Assembly: GCA_021029095.1 (NCBI GenBank)
Contig: JAJOHG010000020.1
Coordinates: 124,001-188,000 of the forward strand
Length of the DNA stretch: 64,000 nt
Direction: 5' to 3'
DNA from: Phellopilus nigrolimitatus
Lineage: Eukaryota; Basidiomycota; Agaricomycetes; Hymenochaetales; Hymenochaetaceae
Position numbers and translations under genes: made by a program. This document shows, in pieces, positions 41,418 through 53,576 of the stretch. Under the pieces are notes generated by a model that was given only the letters and a program-made list of their open reading frames with translations, made no database searches and was not told the origin of the DNA. Position 1 is the first letter of the stretch, and every line of letters begins with the position of its first letter.

Positions 41418-44400
41418 CGTATTGATCTCCTGAGTGAGCGAAAGCGTAAGTGAAATGAACAACACAAGGACAAACTAAGAAGCTGATTCGATCGTAACTT
41501 CTAGACGATAGAAAATACATATACTGGAGCGTCAAGAGAAGCTGCCCACCTTGCGGTGCAATTAATCAAATCAACTTCGTGAAAGATCTTGTCGAGATCG
41601 TAGAAACCGGAAACAAGAACTAGTAATCTGAATCCGAAAAAAAGCGCCTCACTCGAGCAGTCTGTTGCTATAGCCGTTAGCAAAACATGCCAAGATAAGC
41701 AGGGAGGAAGTAAGGAAATATCTCGACGGTCGCTGTTCACGCTCAGAATAGAACATGGAGCCGTGGGTAACCGAGGAAACCCGGTGTTCAGACATCGACT
41801 TACCCTATGAGTTGCCACTAAAACCCTTCTGCCGATTGAAAGTAATTACAGAGGGTAATTTTGGAACTGACTCATAATCGATCGACGTTCGCAAGTTCGA
41901 GGCGAAATAGAGTTGAAAAGGAAGTATTCGAAAGACCAGGATGAGCATCGCCATTTGCACCGGTGGGAAAAGATGGTAGAATAGACATAGGCAGCACGAG
42001 TTCAGGAACGAAATATGGACACATAAACAATGATCATTACTCACAATTTGCAAAATTTTTAAAAAGGGAGTTCCATGCACTGAGTAGACGAACGGACAGT
42101 TTATATCAAGAAAGGAGACCGAAAAAGACAGCGGCGAGATTGGCCAAGAATTTGATATTACGTCAAACCGCATGCGGGTCCAATTCGTGGGTACGCACTT
42201 ACCTGGAAAAAAAGGTACGATGATACCTTAAAATATGCAATGTTTGATTCAGGAATGAATCGCATTGATCGTTGTTCGGTATGATTTGCGGATTCGTCGA
42301 GTTAGACGGGTAAAGTTGTAATGACGGAGATTGGCAAGAGTATTGCATGTCAACGAGACATATACGGGAAAATGATATCTTCCTCACCAATTGCTTTCGC
42401 TCACTTGGCAAATTCACTGGCTGACTCGGTGGTCGCACAATGCTGATGTCGCCGTGTTGTCCAACACGCTAAAAGATATATCAGCACGGGAATCGTGCGA
42501 GGATGACAGTTACGAGAGGTGTGGTTAGCAACGAGAGACATGGGCGTGAATGATGCAGTTCGCTCACAAGATGCGCCCGTGAAATTAAAAACAATTGCGA
42601 AGTTCTTCGCGCTGATCTCCAGACTAGTTGGTCAACCGTCCGCTTGAAACGTGAAATCTCTTCAAGTTGGTAGACTGAGAAATGAAGCAAAATATGAAAT
42701 TAGGCCAGACGGTCTGAGCAAATGTTTACAGCGCGTACGCACCTCCTGTTGCCCAATTTGACTCGATCAACCGACGACAGACGCGTTTAAATCCCTCCTG
42801 CCGCTTTCCGACGTTCACGCCAATTCCTCGAAGACAATGGATAAGAAAGATAGTCGTCTGACGCGCCCTGCGAAGAGCACGGAGCTGGTTATATATCTAC
42901 AGACGCCCGCTCTACAAACCCACGAAAATAACTAAACTGTTATTTTACTTTCCTCCAAATTTCAGAGAACTGTGCCGATACATACCTGCTCGACGTGCAT
43001 GAGAATTACCAGAAAACCCAGAGAAATAAGATTAGAGAGAAAGCTACAATGGGAGTGAGTGAGAGCGCGCAATGGAAGCGCGACTGACAGGTGAGATCTC
43101 AAAATAGATTGTGACCCGGAGATTTTGTCACGCCTAGTCTAGTAGCCTTCGCTCGCGTGATTTGATGAACTCGAAAGGGTTTGCGCGCAGCTTTCTCCTC
43201 CTGAACAGGATCCCTTTTTATAACATCTCTGAGGTTCAGTCTGACTCGGAAGATTCGTGCGACTAGTCGTAATGCTGTACGCTGTGCTTGGGGTTTTCTC
43301 TTAGTCTCATTTCATTGGATTTCTGGGAGAACAGATGAAGGCAGAAGGCGGTGTAACTCCCACCTCATGTCGATCCCGCTCTGGCAATTTCATCTACCTT
43401 TATCGCTTACGATCTATTCTGATGTTCCCATGTACATGAAGGCTAGTTGAACCTGCCGTTCTTTCACCGCATCCACCAGTCGTTTGACCATTGTCTTTGT
43501 TCTCTCGTCCGACGACTACTCGATGTGACTAATATCTCGTACAGTGCCAGTGAGGCGGCCAGGCCCTGTGTAAGCAAAAGTCCTTTATCCATCTAATCGG
43601 ACATAAATGTGTACCATATTCTACAGAGCCAAGATCCCTTATAGTCTTGACCTGCACGTATCACTTTACAAGTTCGGAATGGACCTCCAGAAATGCAACT
43701 TGGGATGCTTATCGTAACATGACTTTTATTTGTCATCTTGTTCGATCTTACCTTTTCTAGCGTCGACGCAAATTAATCGATCATGCTTTTCGCACATATG
43801 TAATCCCTCACCTTCTACACCGCCTCTCGGACCCATCTTCTCTTTGGTCCTTGACCGTCTCCATAAGGTAATCCCGGTCTGCGGAACCTGTGTATAGGTT
43901 TGGCACTGCTTGTGTCATTAAATCCTTCGCATAGAACGGGACCTTACCGCTCTCCTGTTGTGTTCCCGCCTTTCCTTGGGTCAGGATTCCTCACCTTGTC
44001 GGCGCTTGCGTTGCTGTGGAGCTCTGAGTATTTCTGATTCTTTGACTAAGCCTTCCGAGATATACACTGCCTCAGGAACTTGTACACCGCGAATAAAATT
44101 CTCCTGATTATCCCTGTCATTTAACGCCACCAACTTCCAACTTCGATTGCATGCTGTTACCAACGATCAGGAATACGTTTGCTCCCGATGAATTTTACGG
44201 AGAGGCGCAGAGGCTGTTTTTGCACTAATTTTTGCTAAGCGATTAAAACAATTGGTAATGTTGAAATTAACATCATGATAAGTATACATCAACGAAATTA
44301 CAAAAACAAAAGCCAGAAAGCTGGTTCAGATGGATATAGATATGGAAATAAAGAAGGGTAAGCATATAAATGCGTAAAATAACGTGCAGTGAAGACGAAA

Positions 44401-46539
44401 ATCGATAGCCTGTGGTCCACGTTTTTGCAAGTCCTGACATGACGCCACAAAGGCGAATAGAGTAGTTAATTTTTCTTGAGCCTGGCGAGCATGAACTGCC
44501 CTTTCATTGGCCATAAGCGCCGGTCCTCTGGCAAATGGATGCGATCGTAGATTCTGCCCTGGTAGCAAAAAATCATCCTCTTGAGTCGGTTAAATTTCCT
44601 ATCCCTGGCGAAAACAGAACACGTCATGCGCGAGAACGCGTCTATAGTATCGAGCTTATTCGTATGATATGGCCCCCTTTGTACGAGAACGTGTTTCCGC
44701 GGAGTGAGAACGAAAAGATTTTGAAAAAGAAGACGAATACGTGAAAAGACTAGAAACCAGTGTACAAAAAAACGCAACGCACGAAGAGATCATAACATCC
44801 GCGCCGAGCGCATCAAGTCCCGTCTCCGCGCTGAATGCGAACATGTCATCCAGGCATTTGTGCCGCTTTACCAGCTGTCTTTTGTAGGTATTTGAATGGG
44901 CAAAGAAGCCTGCGCTAATGTTTCTAGAAAATATCCGAGTAGACGTTGCGTTGTGGCGTTTAGGTGCTTGAAAAGATCGCAGAGCGAGGAGAAAAGCCAT
45001 ATTGAACACCAGATTTGGAGTGACGTCAAGATAATAGAGAGTCAGTAAGTTTCAGGCGATCGAGGGAGTTCTGTTATTCGAGAGGCATTTGTATACTCGG
45101 TGAAATAGCAGGCCACAGCCAGACAATTCTATCGGCAGACAATTCCACAGCCAGGCAGTTCCACAAGTCAAAGAGGTAGAATAGATGGCACTTTTGTGGG
45201 CCCAAGTCAAAGCAAGTAGTAGTTATACACTAGAATATACTCTAGAGAAGGATTTAGCTGGATTGATGGTCGAAGAAGCGCATCGATCGAGCACTTTGAA
45301 GCTGACTGAATCCAAGGTGGCGTAAACGCGCTAGTCCAGAGCAGGCAGACCACCGCGAAAAGCGAAAAGTTCGTGTAGACTTGATCCATTTGTTAGCCTG
45401 AGCTATCATTAGCATACCCTGTTGTTGTTGCGTGTTCGTGAAACTGTCTTGACTGCGTCAGGAAGGAAGAATACTTTGAGACGCGCTCAGCGTTTGTAAG
45501 CAATACCGACACGTGCCGCTTCACGTGGTGCATATGTCTGATTACATAATTCGACGCTTTCGATCCTACTGGGCCTAGGGCCCTAGACTAGCGCTCCGCT
45601 GCTCCTTTATTTCTTGAAACTCATCTGCATCGGTGATATATACATGACTTCTATTAACACCAGTAACCTATGTTTTTGTTCGAAAATATTTCCTCGATCG
45701 GCCATAGATGTATGTTGCTGCCGATGCCGTGCGAACATATGCGAGTGCAGTTGGTGAAGTTTTCCCTCAAATACATGAAGCATTTTTGTTCTCGGGCTCT
45801 AAGTTTGCATCTCTAGCACCCTGTGACTACGGCTTTGTGAGTTTGTATCTAAACTTCCGAAATGCGTACATTCCGTTTTGGACGCTCACTCTTTCTTTTG
45901 TGCATCTCCAGCGTTTGCGACTTGCGTATCGCACAGTACCTCAACCTTATCAATGACCTCGATCATTGAATTCTTCAAATTCTCACAGTCATGTAGTCTC
46001 CTGGATATATCTCGACGTGCTTCCTGTCCACCGCCTCCAGAATTAATTTCTTATACGCTTTTACGCGTATCCAGAGCAAGGTCTATCTCGAAGCCCTGTG
46101 TTGTTGTGCAGACCACGGGCTCGGCGCCACGCATACAATGATTCGGTGACGAATGGAAAGAGGAGCATATTCAGTTGCACTTTCTACATGATTTAATTCC
46201 TGAAGGAGAACTCCGCGCTGGGCCAATTTTCTATTGACTTCGCTACCTTCTATAATTTTGTCCTGATCTGCAGTACTGATTGTACCTTGATGTTACTGTC
46301 TGAATATGTCTGAACAGAGCATGCATTGTTTATGTTCATATTTACAGCAATTAACCCGCAAATGAGTAGAAGAGATAGGGCGTTTTTACAATTCTACGAC
46401 ATAGAATGACATTAAGATTCCAGCGTCGATTCATCCGGATATAACTATAGGGTACACGTAAACTATAGACCCCATCCTCTTATACCTGATCACAAGACAA
46501 AGCGTGTAGTTCCAAACATCCGAGCAGGCCTCCTTAATC
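41418..46539. other. Gene-poor stretch, about 5.1 kb
   Basis: No supported gene. The first ~1.5 kb is likely promoter and spliced 5' leader of the transcription factor, with an acceptor (tcgctcactcag) 12 nt before its ATG. Minus-strand frames at 43981-44163 and 44656-45009 and plus-strand frames at 45708-46141 are short, AT-leaning and lack recognisable motifs. They could be remnants or lineage-specific exons. Confidence 0.5.
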
Positions 46540-47741
46540 TTACGAGAAAGAAATCAATTTTAACTGCTGGCAGGAACCACACCGCGCAGTCTCCTGGGAC
46601 GTCAACAAGGTCTTGAATTCATCGATGCTGTATGGTCCTAGACTAAGCTTCCTCAGCGAAAGCACCTGGAGGCTTGGCACGAGAGCCAAAATGCAAAGGA
46701 CTATCTCTGAGTGGTCTGCGCTCGGGACATATAACGCGGTGTAATGCAATGATAAGGAAATTAAGGGTGCCCGAGAGCGTCGTAGAAGCTCACTAACTGC
46801 AAACCATACTCCACCAGACATGTCCATATGACTACTGAAGGAACCTGTTTTGACTGATAATGTTTGGAGGGCCGGAAACACGAAATATCCTAACACATCA
46901 CTGCGAGGTCTCCCTCCGAACTCGAAGCGAGCAAACTGTAGGGCGGGAAGGCAAACTATCCAATCATCACGTATACGAGTTGAAGCCGGTACGGAGCGAA
47001 GTGTAATGTAGCAGATGAGCTCAGCGAGATTCGGCGAAGCACGTAAGATATTCAGAAAAACCGACCATGAAGCACCGCGTTGGCTGATTCCGTCTGAAAC
47101 GGAGATACGAAGGTAGCGCAAGTTCCCCAATGAATCTGGAGCGGTGCTAGGATGTGAAATACGAAGCCTGCCTAAACATGTAAGTCTTGAGAGCCTGTGC
47201 AGGGAGGAAATATCGAGTACAGGTATGCATCATGTCACTGGATTCGATCGACATGTCTTCGAGACACGGCATGCTGTTTAATGAGAGTGTATAATGGGTA
47301 ATAGGGTTATGGGAGAGAAGACACATCTTCTTAAGATGACTTCTGTGCTTCATAGTCAATTCAATGATCTGTAAAATAAACAAACCTTGTTGGTCTCCCC
47401 AAGGAGTTCTCTCCATCGCAGCATCCACTGAGTGAATAATGATATTCAGTGGAGCTATCCCTGATTTGCTGAGCCAGAAACGCCAGGCTTCCGCCGAAAC
47501 CCTTAGGTTAACTAATCTCGTATTCTTGAAAAGGTGGGTCTTTTCTTCATTGAGGTAGCAGTTCTTGAGGGATAAGACTAGATTTGACCAAATTGACGGG
47601 GTCGAGTATGCGACGTCCTTCCATAATCGACTACACGCGCGAAACATTGTACGGAGATACCCTGCTCGACGGGAAAGTGAGGTTTGACGGTCCAAGGTAT
47701 AGAAATATCTCGCGCAACACGTCTTGATTTTGGTGAATCAT
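46540..47741 (-). pseudogene. F-box/LRR-type protein gene with frameshift
   Basis: The ATG at 47741 opens DVLREIFLYLGPSNLTF, a standard F-box start. It runs to NVSRV then TAG (47633-47631). The expected continuation CSRLWKDVAYSTPSIW is present in another frame from about 47635. From there an exon runs to 47221, a 49-bp intron fits (47220-47172), and the last exon 47171-46540 carries leucine-rich repeats (LRISHPSTAPDSLGNLRYL; SLQVLSLRKLSLG). No intron of normal size can bridge the shift. Rejoining needs one nt fewer or two more, so this is either a recent pseudogene or a sequence error. F-box proteins recruit substrates to SCF ubiquitin ligases, and they are heavily duplicated in mushrooms. 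Confidence 0.7.
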
Positions 47742-48290
47742 GGCGTGTACCCTTTGTAATTATCCTGGCCTGTGCGTTTCGTTGGGGTGGGTCGCCTCGC
47801 GTTCCAGGGCTCACGTCGATGCTATACTCGACACACGCGTCTCCTACCCTCGTACGCCGAGAGGCCAAGCTGAAAGCTGTTGGGAGACAAGCGTGATGCT
47901 CGAACTGGAACCGTCTTATGTGCAGCCACCGTAAGTTGAGATTCCGACTGTGGCTGAAAATAGCCACAGCGTACCCTTTCCGGAACAGTCTATTTGTCCC
48001 TTGTTTGTAACGCGCAGTTTCGGCTACGCGCAGTTCGCTACGCGCAGTCGTACGCGCTAAACATAACGCCGATGGCATAGCAATTGAAGTCTGCTGCGCT
48101 ACCTTCTCAACACTTGTTTCTCACCACCGTTGCACATAAAGATATCTTGCTGTGAATGATTATGGACTAGAACTTTACCAACTAAACACTCATTAACAAT
48201 CCTTGTTTGCGGTTCTGGTGCGTGGAGAAGTGATGCAGTGAATGTGCCATCTCACAATTTCGCCACAGTATTTTCTGTCATTTAACAAGT
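47742..48290. other. Intergenic between F-box and mannosyltransferase genes
   Basis: Probable divergent promoter region. A short cgcgcagt(t/c) repeat (cgcgcagtttcggcta cgcgcagttcgct) at about 48010-48050. No gene seen. Confidence 0.5.
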
Positions 48291-49893
48291 ATGTCGAAGA
48301 TACTAGCGGTTCTACGGATTCGAAGGCCTGTTTCAAAACCTGTTCGTTATCTACTTGCCTTTATTGGTCTGATATCGTTGGTGAGTTTGATTAAAGTCCA
48401 CAGTCAGCTCGCAGCTACCGATCGCTTCCTTACATTCCAGGCGACTCTGTATCTCTTCTCTGCAACATCAGAAAATGTTTTTATACACCCAGGAGGTAGT
48501 ATCATAGCTTCTAAGGAAGAACTCGAGACGTTCGTTCCGAAACCCATTGTCCCAGAGAACGTCACGATATTTCCTGCCGTTGATCCCGCCACCGCCCGCG
48601 CAAACGCGACGCTTCTCATGCTCGCTCGGAATGACGATATCAGTGGAGTCGAGGCCTCCATGCGCACTCTGGAAGCGCGTTTTAATCGTGCGCATGGTTA
48701 TCCGTGGACCTTCCTTAACGAAGTGCCTTTCAACGAGGAATTCAAGACGCGTGTCGCTGCGCTGACGGATTCTGAGGTGCGGTTTGGTTTGGTACCGCAT
48801 GAACATTGGTTTCAGCCAGACTGGATTGATGAGGCAAGGGTTGAAAAGGGAAGGCGGGTCTTGAGAAACTGACTTCACCTTGGCCCATCCCATATGCAAG
48901 CAGCACGCCGTACAGGAACATGTGTCGCTTCAACTCTGGAGTAAGCGAGTTGCTTCAAGTCTTGTATTTTGAATTAAAAGAACTTCAATCCCATTGTTCA
49001 GTTTTTCTTCAGACATGAGCTGCTAAAATCGTACAAATGGTACTGGCGAGTAGAGCCAAATGTCGATTTCACCTGTAACATCAACTTTGACCCCTTCGTG
49101 TATATGATCGAGAACAACAAGCGCTACTCGTTCGTTATCTCGCTAAAAGAAGTGGCACCGACGGTGCCATCTCTCTGGGACAGCCATCAAAGGTCTGTCT
49201 TCAATATTTCCAACGTTTCTTCAGTATGTTTCTATATTTGCTATTTAGTGACCTTTTCGCCACAACAGATTTCGGAAATCATACCCCGAAGTCATCTCTG
49301 AGAATAATGCACTTCCTTTCATAACCAACAATGATGGCGAAACATACAACTTGTGCCATTGTGAGTCATAATCTCTTCTACCTAAGCAACGTTCCTACTG
49401 GAGCGTGTTTTGAACAGTTTGGTCCAACTTTGAGATCGCCGACTTGGATTTCTTCCGTTCAGACTTTTATCTGAAGTACTTCGACTTTCTCGATTCAACG
49501 GGTAACTTCTACTACGAGCGTTGGGGCGATGCACCCGTGCATAGCATCGCCGCCGCGCTCTTCATGCCGCGCGACCAGCTCCATTTCTTCAACGAAATTG
49601 GGTACAGCCACGCGCCCTTCCAGCACTGCCCGAGTGGCCCATTGTACAAGAATGGTCAATGTTCATGCCCGGCCTGGCAAAACTATGGTGAGTCGCAGCG
49701 AATTAGGACATAGAAGAAAGGTGATTCAATGATTTGAACGGTTGCTTTTTATTCAATACAGATTATACTGGGTACGTTATAAATAATGCAAGTTCTTGAT
49801 GCTACGCTATGTACTCACAATAATCATTGCCTGTGCAGTGCTTCCTGTCTGCGGAAATTCGAGCAGCTTTTTCATAATAAAGAAATCGGATAA
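48291..49893 (+). CDS. GT15 alpha-1,2-mannosyltransferase (KRE2/KTR family), with apparent 1-nt frameshift
   Basis: Exons 48291-48380, 48441-48940, 49002-49192, 49269-49360, 49418-49687, 49762-49771 and 49839-49893 give about 402 aa. The N-terminal anchor is VRYLLAFIGLISLATLYLF (type II Golgi protein). Then follow the family blocks GYPWTFLNEVPF, PYRNMCRFNSGFFFRHELL, WYWRVEPNVDFTC, FWSNFEIADLDFFRSD, YYERWGDAPVHSIAAALF and the Cys-rich end YDYTGASCLRKF. Exon 2 is 500 nt, one short of a multiple of three: the frame read from the start hits TGA at 48871-48873, while the frame needed by the YRNMCRF block is open across it. The break lies between about 48830 and 48875 and no intron fits. The sixth exon is only 10 nt. 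The enzyme would add mannose to N- or O-glycans in the Golgi. Either mutated or a sequencing error; otherwise intact. Confidence 0.85.
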
Positions 49894-50470
49894 TCGAGTC
49901 CGGTTCAAGGCGAAATTTGCATCAATCCTCTTAGCATCTCGGCTCGGGTTGATTTTACTATGCTTTCAATTATCATATATTCGGACATTCATATAACATT
50001 CCCTGCTCTCTTGCTGTTTATGCTGTCGTAGGATAGATTGCAAATTTATTGTTTTGCTCGTCTTCTCCAACACTTCGGAAACTAACAGAGCTGGAATTAA
50101 ATGTTAACATCCAAACAATCAGGTTTAATGTCGACCGATGTTCGATGCTTTTATACAGTTGTCGAAGATTTAGCCCTTAAGCTTGCTAAAGTGAAGACTT
50201 AGACCGCCACATACCCAGAGCGATAAATAATTAAGCGTATGAAGGGACTTGGTAGTGCGGACAGAACATCGCGATGACTACACAGTCGATTTCTAGTTGT
50301 TAATGCGAAAGAGTTGAGGATGAAATCGTTGAGACTCCCTTTGTAGTCCAGTCATAGCAAGGAATGATTTGTAACGAGCAAGTCAAAATGCAATAATGAA
50401 ATGATCATATCTGGCCAAAATAGTATACAAAAACATTCTTACTTCACTTCTGATACTTCCGAAATAGCGA
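49894..50470. other. Intergenic, AT-rich, convergent 3' ends
   Basis: Lies between the 3' ends of the mannosyltransferase and SDR genes. No gene or clear hairpin seen. Confidence 0.6.
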
Positions 50471-51478
50471 TCAGGTGAACTTGCTTCCGCCATCGACCTC
50501 GATCCGCTGTCCAGTGATGTATCCGCACCTAAATTAGCCACATCAGTAGGCATCTCTCGCAACTATAAGCGATATGAGAACTTGAAGCTTACTTCATCAA
50601 GAATAGATACGCCTCGGCGATTTCATCTGGTTCAGCAACATGCCGAACGAGAAGCGTCCGCTCCGCCTCTCCGAACATTTTCTCTTTCACCTCCGTTGCG
50701 ACGGGATCCCAGAGCTGGCGTATTGCACACGTCGCGAGTACCGAAGGTATGTGAATACGAACCACCTCGTGTATCAAGAAATAATGCTGACCTCAGTTTT
50801 CACCAGTCCGGGACTGACGACGTTCACGCGCACGGGCGCAAGGTCAACTGCGAGTCCGCGGGTGAGTGAATCGACGGCGCCGATGACCCCGGCCATGAGG
50901 GACCAAGACGGGTGTGGTTTTGCTATTACAGAACCTATATAAGGACGAACCAAGTCTATTAATTTTTTGAGTTGGAATGCAAGAACATTATACCAATGGT
51001 GAGCGTAATAGATCCTCCTGGGCGAATCTTCGCAACTTGCGCAGCATTCGCAGCACCCCAGAAGCGTACGTCGAATGCATCTGTCCTGTCGCGTTAATGT
51101 TCACGATATATTTCGAGGCGGAATTCAGAAGTCACCTTTGTTCTTATCCAAATCGATATTCGGGAACCCAAGACGGAGAGGATCGCCACTGCTCCATACT
51201 AAGTGGTCAATTTCACCCACACGCTCAAAGAACGCCTTCACGGAGCCAGAATCCTTTGCATTGATAACTTCCCCTGTCACAATTCCTCCCACAGATGTAG
51301 TTTCCGCCGCGGCAAGCTCAGAACGGAGCCTATCGAGTGCAGCGATGACCTTCTGCTGTGATGAGGAGCCAATGATAACGTGCGCCGCATGCGAAAGAAG
51401 GGAGGCCTTTGCAACTCCGTATCCAATACCAGAAGAGCCACCAACGACTACAATTGTTTTTCCTGCGAGCGTTGCCAT
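50471..51478 (-). CDS. Short-chain dehydrogenase/reductase-like protein lacking Tyr/Lys pair
   Basis: Exons 51478-51136, 51080-50994, 50934-50792, 50714-50593 and 50528-50471 code for 250 aa, the usual SDR length. The cofactor motif VVVGGSSGIGYGVA is at about residues 10-23, VNVVSPGLVKTE near 180, and the C-terminal end GQRIEVDGGS is canonical. Where classical SDRs carry Y-x3-K, this protein reads PSWSLMAGVIGAV, so neither the catalytic Tyr nor the Lys is present, although a Ser (TIGSV) remains. I recall fungal SDR-like proteins with a similar WxxxAA/G replacement, so this may be a known divergent branch. Cytosolic. Redox activity is doubtful; it might bind NAD(P) or act differently. Confidence 0.88.
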
Positions 51479-52648
51479 TCTGTCCAGTTAATGAACGAGC
51501 CTGAGATCTGTCCGCGAGCGGTAGAGCAGAGCGAGGAGTCTGTGAGCCCGCAGTCAGTCGCGTTCAATTTATAAAGACAAAGCTCAGAAGCCATCCATGG
51601 GAGCAAGATGTCGATTCTGGATTTCGGACTCAACGTGCTGAGTAAAATGTTGGGTATTCTTGACTCCAGACATAATTAAGGAGTTTCTCTTCCCGGGCTC
51701 GATCCTAGGCCACGACTTGATTGGCCTCGGCTACGGGATTCAATCAAGGAGCAGTGTGACTGGATATAGTAATGCGAAAGCATAGACTAGGTCTCACCTA
51801 TTCTAGGAGACTTGTGAATGACTTGGGCTGCAAGTATACATAATAGAGAGTTCTGAGCTCGAAGGAGTCCCACGTCCTAGGACACACGAGTCGTGCGTGG
51901 CACTGCTAGAGGCATCTTGATGACATAGGGAATCGTGAAAGCGCGCAAGTTGATTATTCCAACGTATAGGGAGCTCCGTGCTGCGGGTCGATCGCGACTT
52001 CATGATCTTTTCCTAGTAGCTCATGGAGTCATGGGAGCGTCCGTCGTCGTCGGTAAACGCGATAGATTCGATGTGACCTGTCACATCAATCGGCATTGAC
52101 ATGCCGGTCCGCGTAATTTTGTCAAAAACTACATGTAAGTATCCTCGAAGCACCCTACAAACTCAATAGTGAAGTATTGATGGATAGTCATGTCTATGCA
52201 CATAAGCTTCTTCACATTTACCAGTCCGTTCATTGCAACATCATGCGTATCTGGAAGAGCTGCGCCGAAATTACTTAGTTCGGTTGCAATACCAAGGAAA
52301 GCGCAGCCATGAACAGATATACGGAAAGCCTAAATATTCTTGATCACACAGCAGCAATTTGCTTATGAAATATATCATGTTTCGTGATAAGAGAAAACAA
52401 CAGAGACGATATAGACAACGATGTGAGTGGTAATATACGGTTCGTGAATGGTGGATCTGAATAGTGGTACTACAGCGATACGAGCGGGTTTGCACAGCGA
52501 GTGATAAATGATGTGATCGAATAAAATATGCGGCAGGTGAACGAAGCGGATTGGACAAGGAGCGAAGCAAACCTGTGTTCGCGCCCGAAGAAGAAAAGAA
52601 AGGATGCAAGAGATTCTATGCAGGCGGAGAGATCGGCGATCGACGCTT
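51479..52648. other. Intergenic
   Basis: No supported gene. AT-rich between about 52130 and 52530. Confidence 0.6.
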
Positions 52649-53576
52649 TTAGACGTTCATCCGTAGATCACTCTGAAATAGCCAAAACATGTCAGAAATT
52701 TCATCAGCAATCAAACGAACTCAAACTGCTCACCCTCGGGAAGTAGTCGTGATGGGCTGAAAGTCGACGCGGCCAGCTTCGACAGTAGCGCGACAAAATA
52801 TCTGCCCAGTCATCGCGGGCGTCCCATGCAATGCGGCTGGGCGAGTCGCACTCGACGGGCATCACCTGACTCATCGACCCACACTGCACGAGGATGACCG
52901 CAGCACCAATCCCACCTGCACGTCGGCAACGCTCCTCGCGTCGCTGGATGTCTTGTGCAACGAGTGGGTCGTACGACTCTACAACAGATCGCTGTACGAT
53001 GCGTGCCGAGGCAACGACGAATCTAGATTCGTTACAATCTTTAGTATGCAATTTTGGAGAAGAGAAAGAAGAGTGGCTCACCTCCGGGCCGGATCGGAAT
53101 GGTTCCTATATTGGAGGTCGACATGAAGCGCCAGGGAACGGATGTTCGCGGGCACGCGGCGGAGCTGGAGCGCCTGGAAGACGGTCCAGTTGAGCAGCGT
53201 CTGGTGCGAGGAGCAGAATTTGCGCAAATTCTTGGCGAGGGCGTCTTCAGCAAGCGCGCTCGACACGGACTCTTGTTTGGCCGCGGAAATCATGCTCGAG
53301 GTATGTTGGCAAATCGCCTTGTGCCCAGGCCAGTGACGCTTTTGGCAATCTTGGGAACAGTACTAATGGAAATAAGGATTTTGAGTAAGAGTTCAAATTG
53401 AGGAGTCGGAAAACACGGACCTGAGTGATCATACATCCGCCGCACATGCGGAAGCGCTGTCCGAGCTCCTCAACCACACCACAGGTGTCGCACACGCGGT
53501 GTCCGCGGGGCTTCGTGTACTGATGGGGGTGCATAGCGGGTGTCGGGCGAGAATAATAGGATGCGACGGCAGCCAT
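52649..53576 (-). CDS. MYND-type zinc-finger protein
   Basis: Exons 53576-53421, 53362-53082, 53022-52734 and 52672-52649 code for 249 aa. The MYND finger spans the first intron: CDTCGVV, then CGGC, then YCSQDCQKRHWPGHKAIC, with all eight ligand positions (7 Cys, 1 His) visible. The remainder (LRKFCSSHQTLLNWTVFQAL; ARRFVVASARIVQRSVV) is typical of the many basidiomycete-specific MYND proteins of unknown role. The last exon codes for only seven residues (SDLRMNV) and is the least certain part. MYND fingers usually mediate protein-protein contacts in transcription. No signal peptide. Confidence 0.87.
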
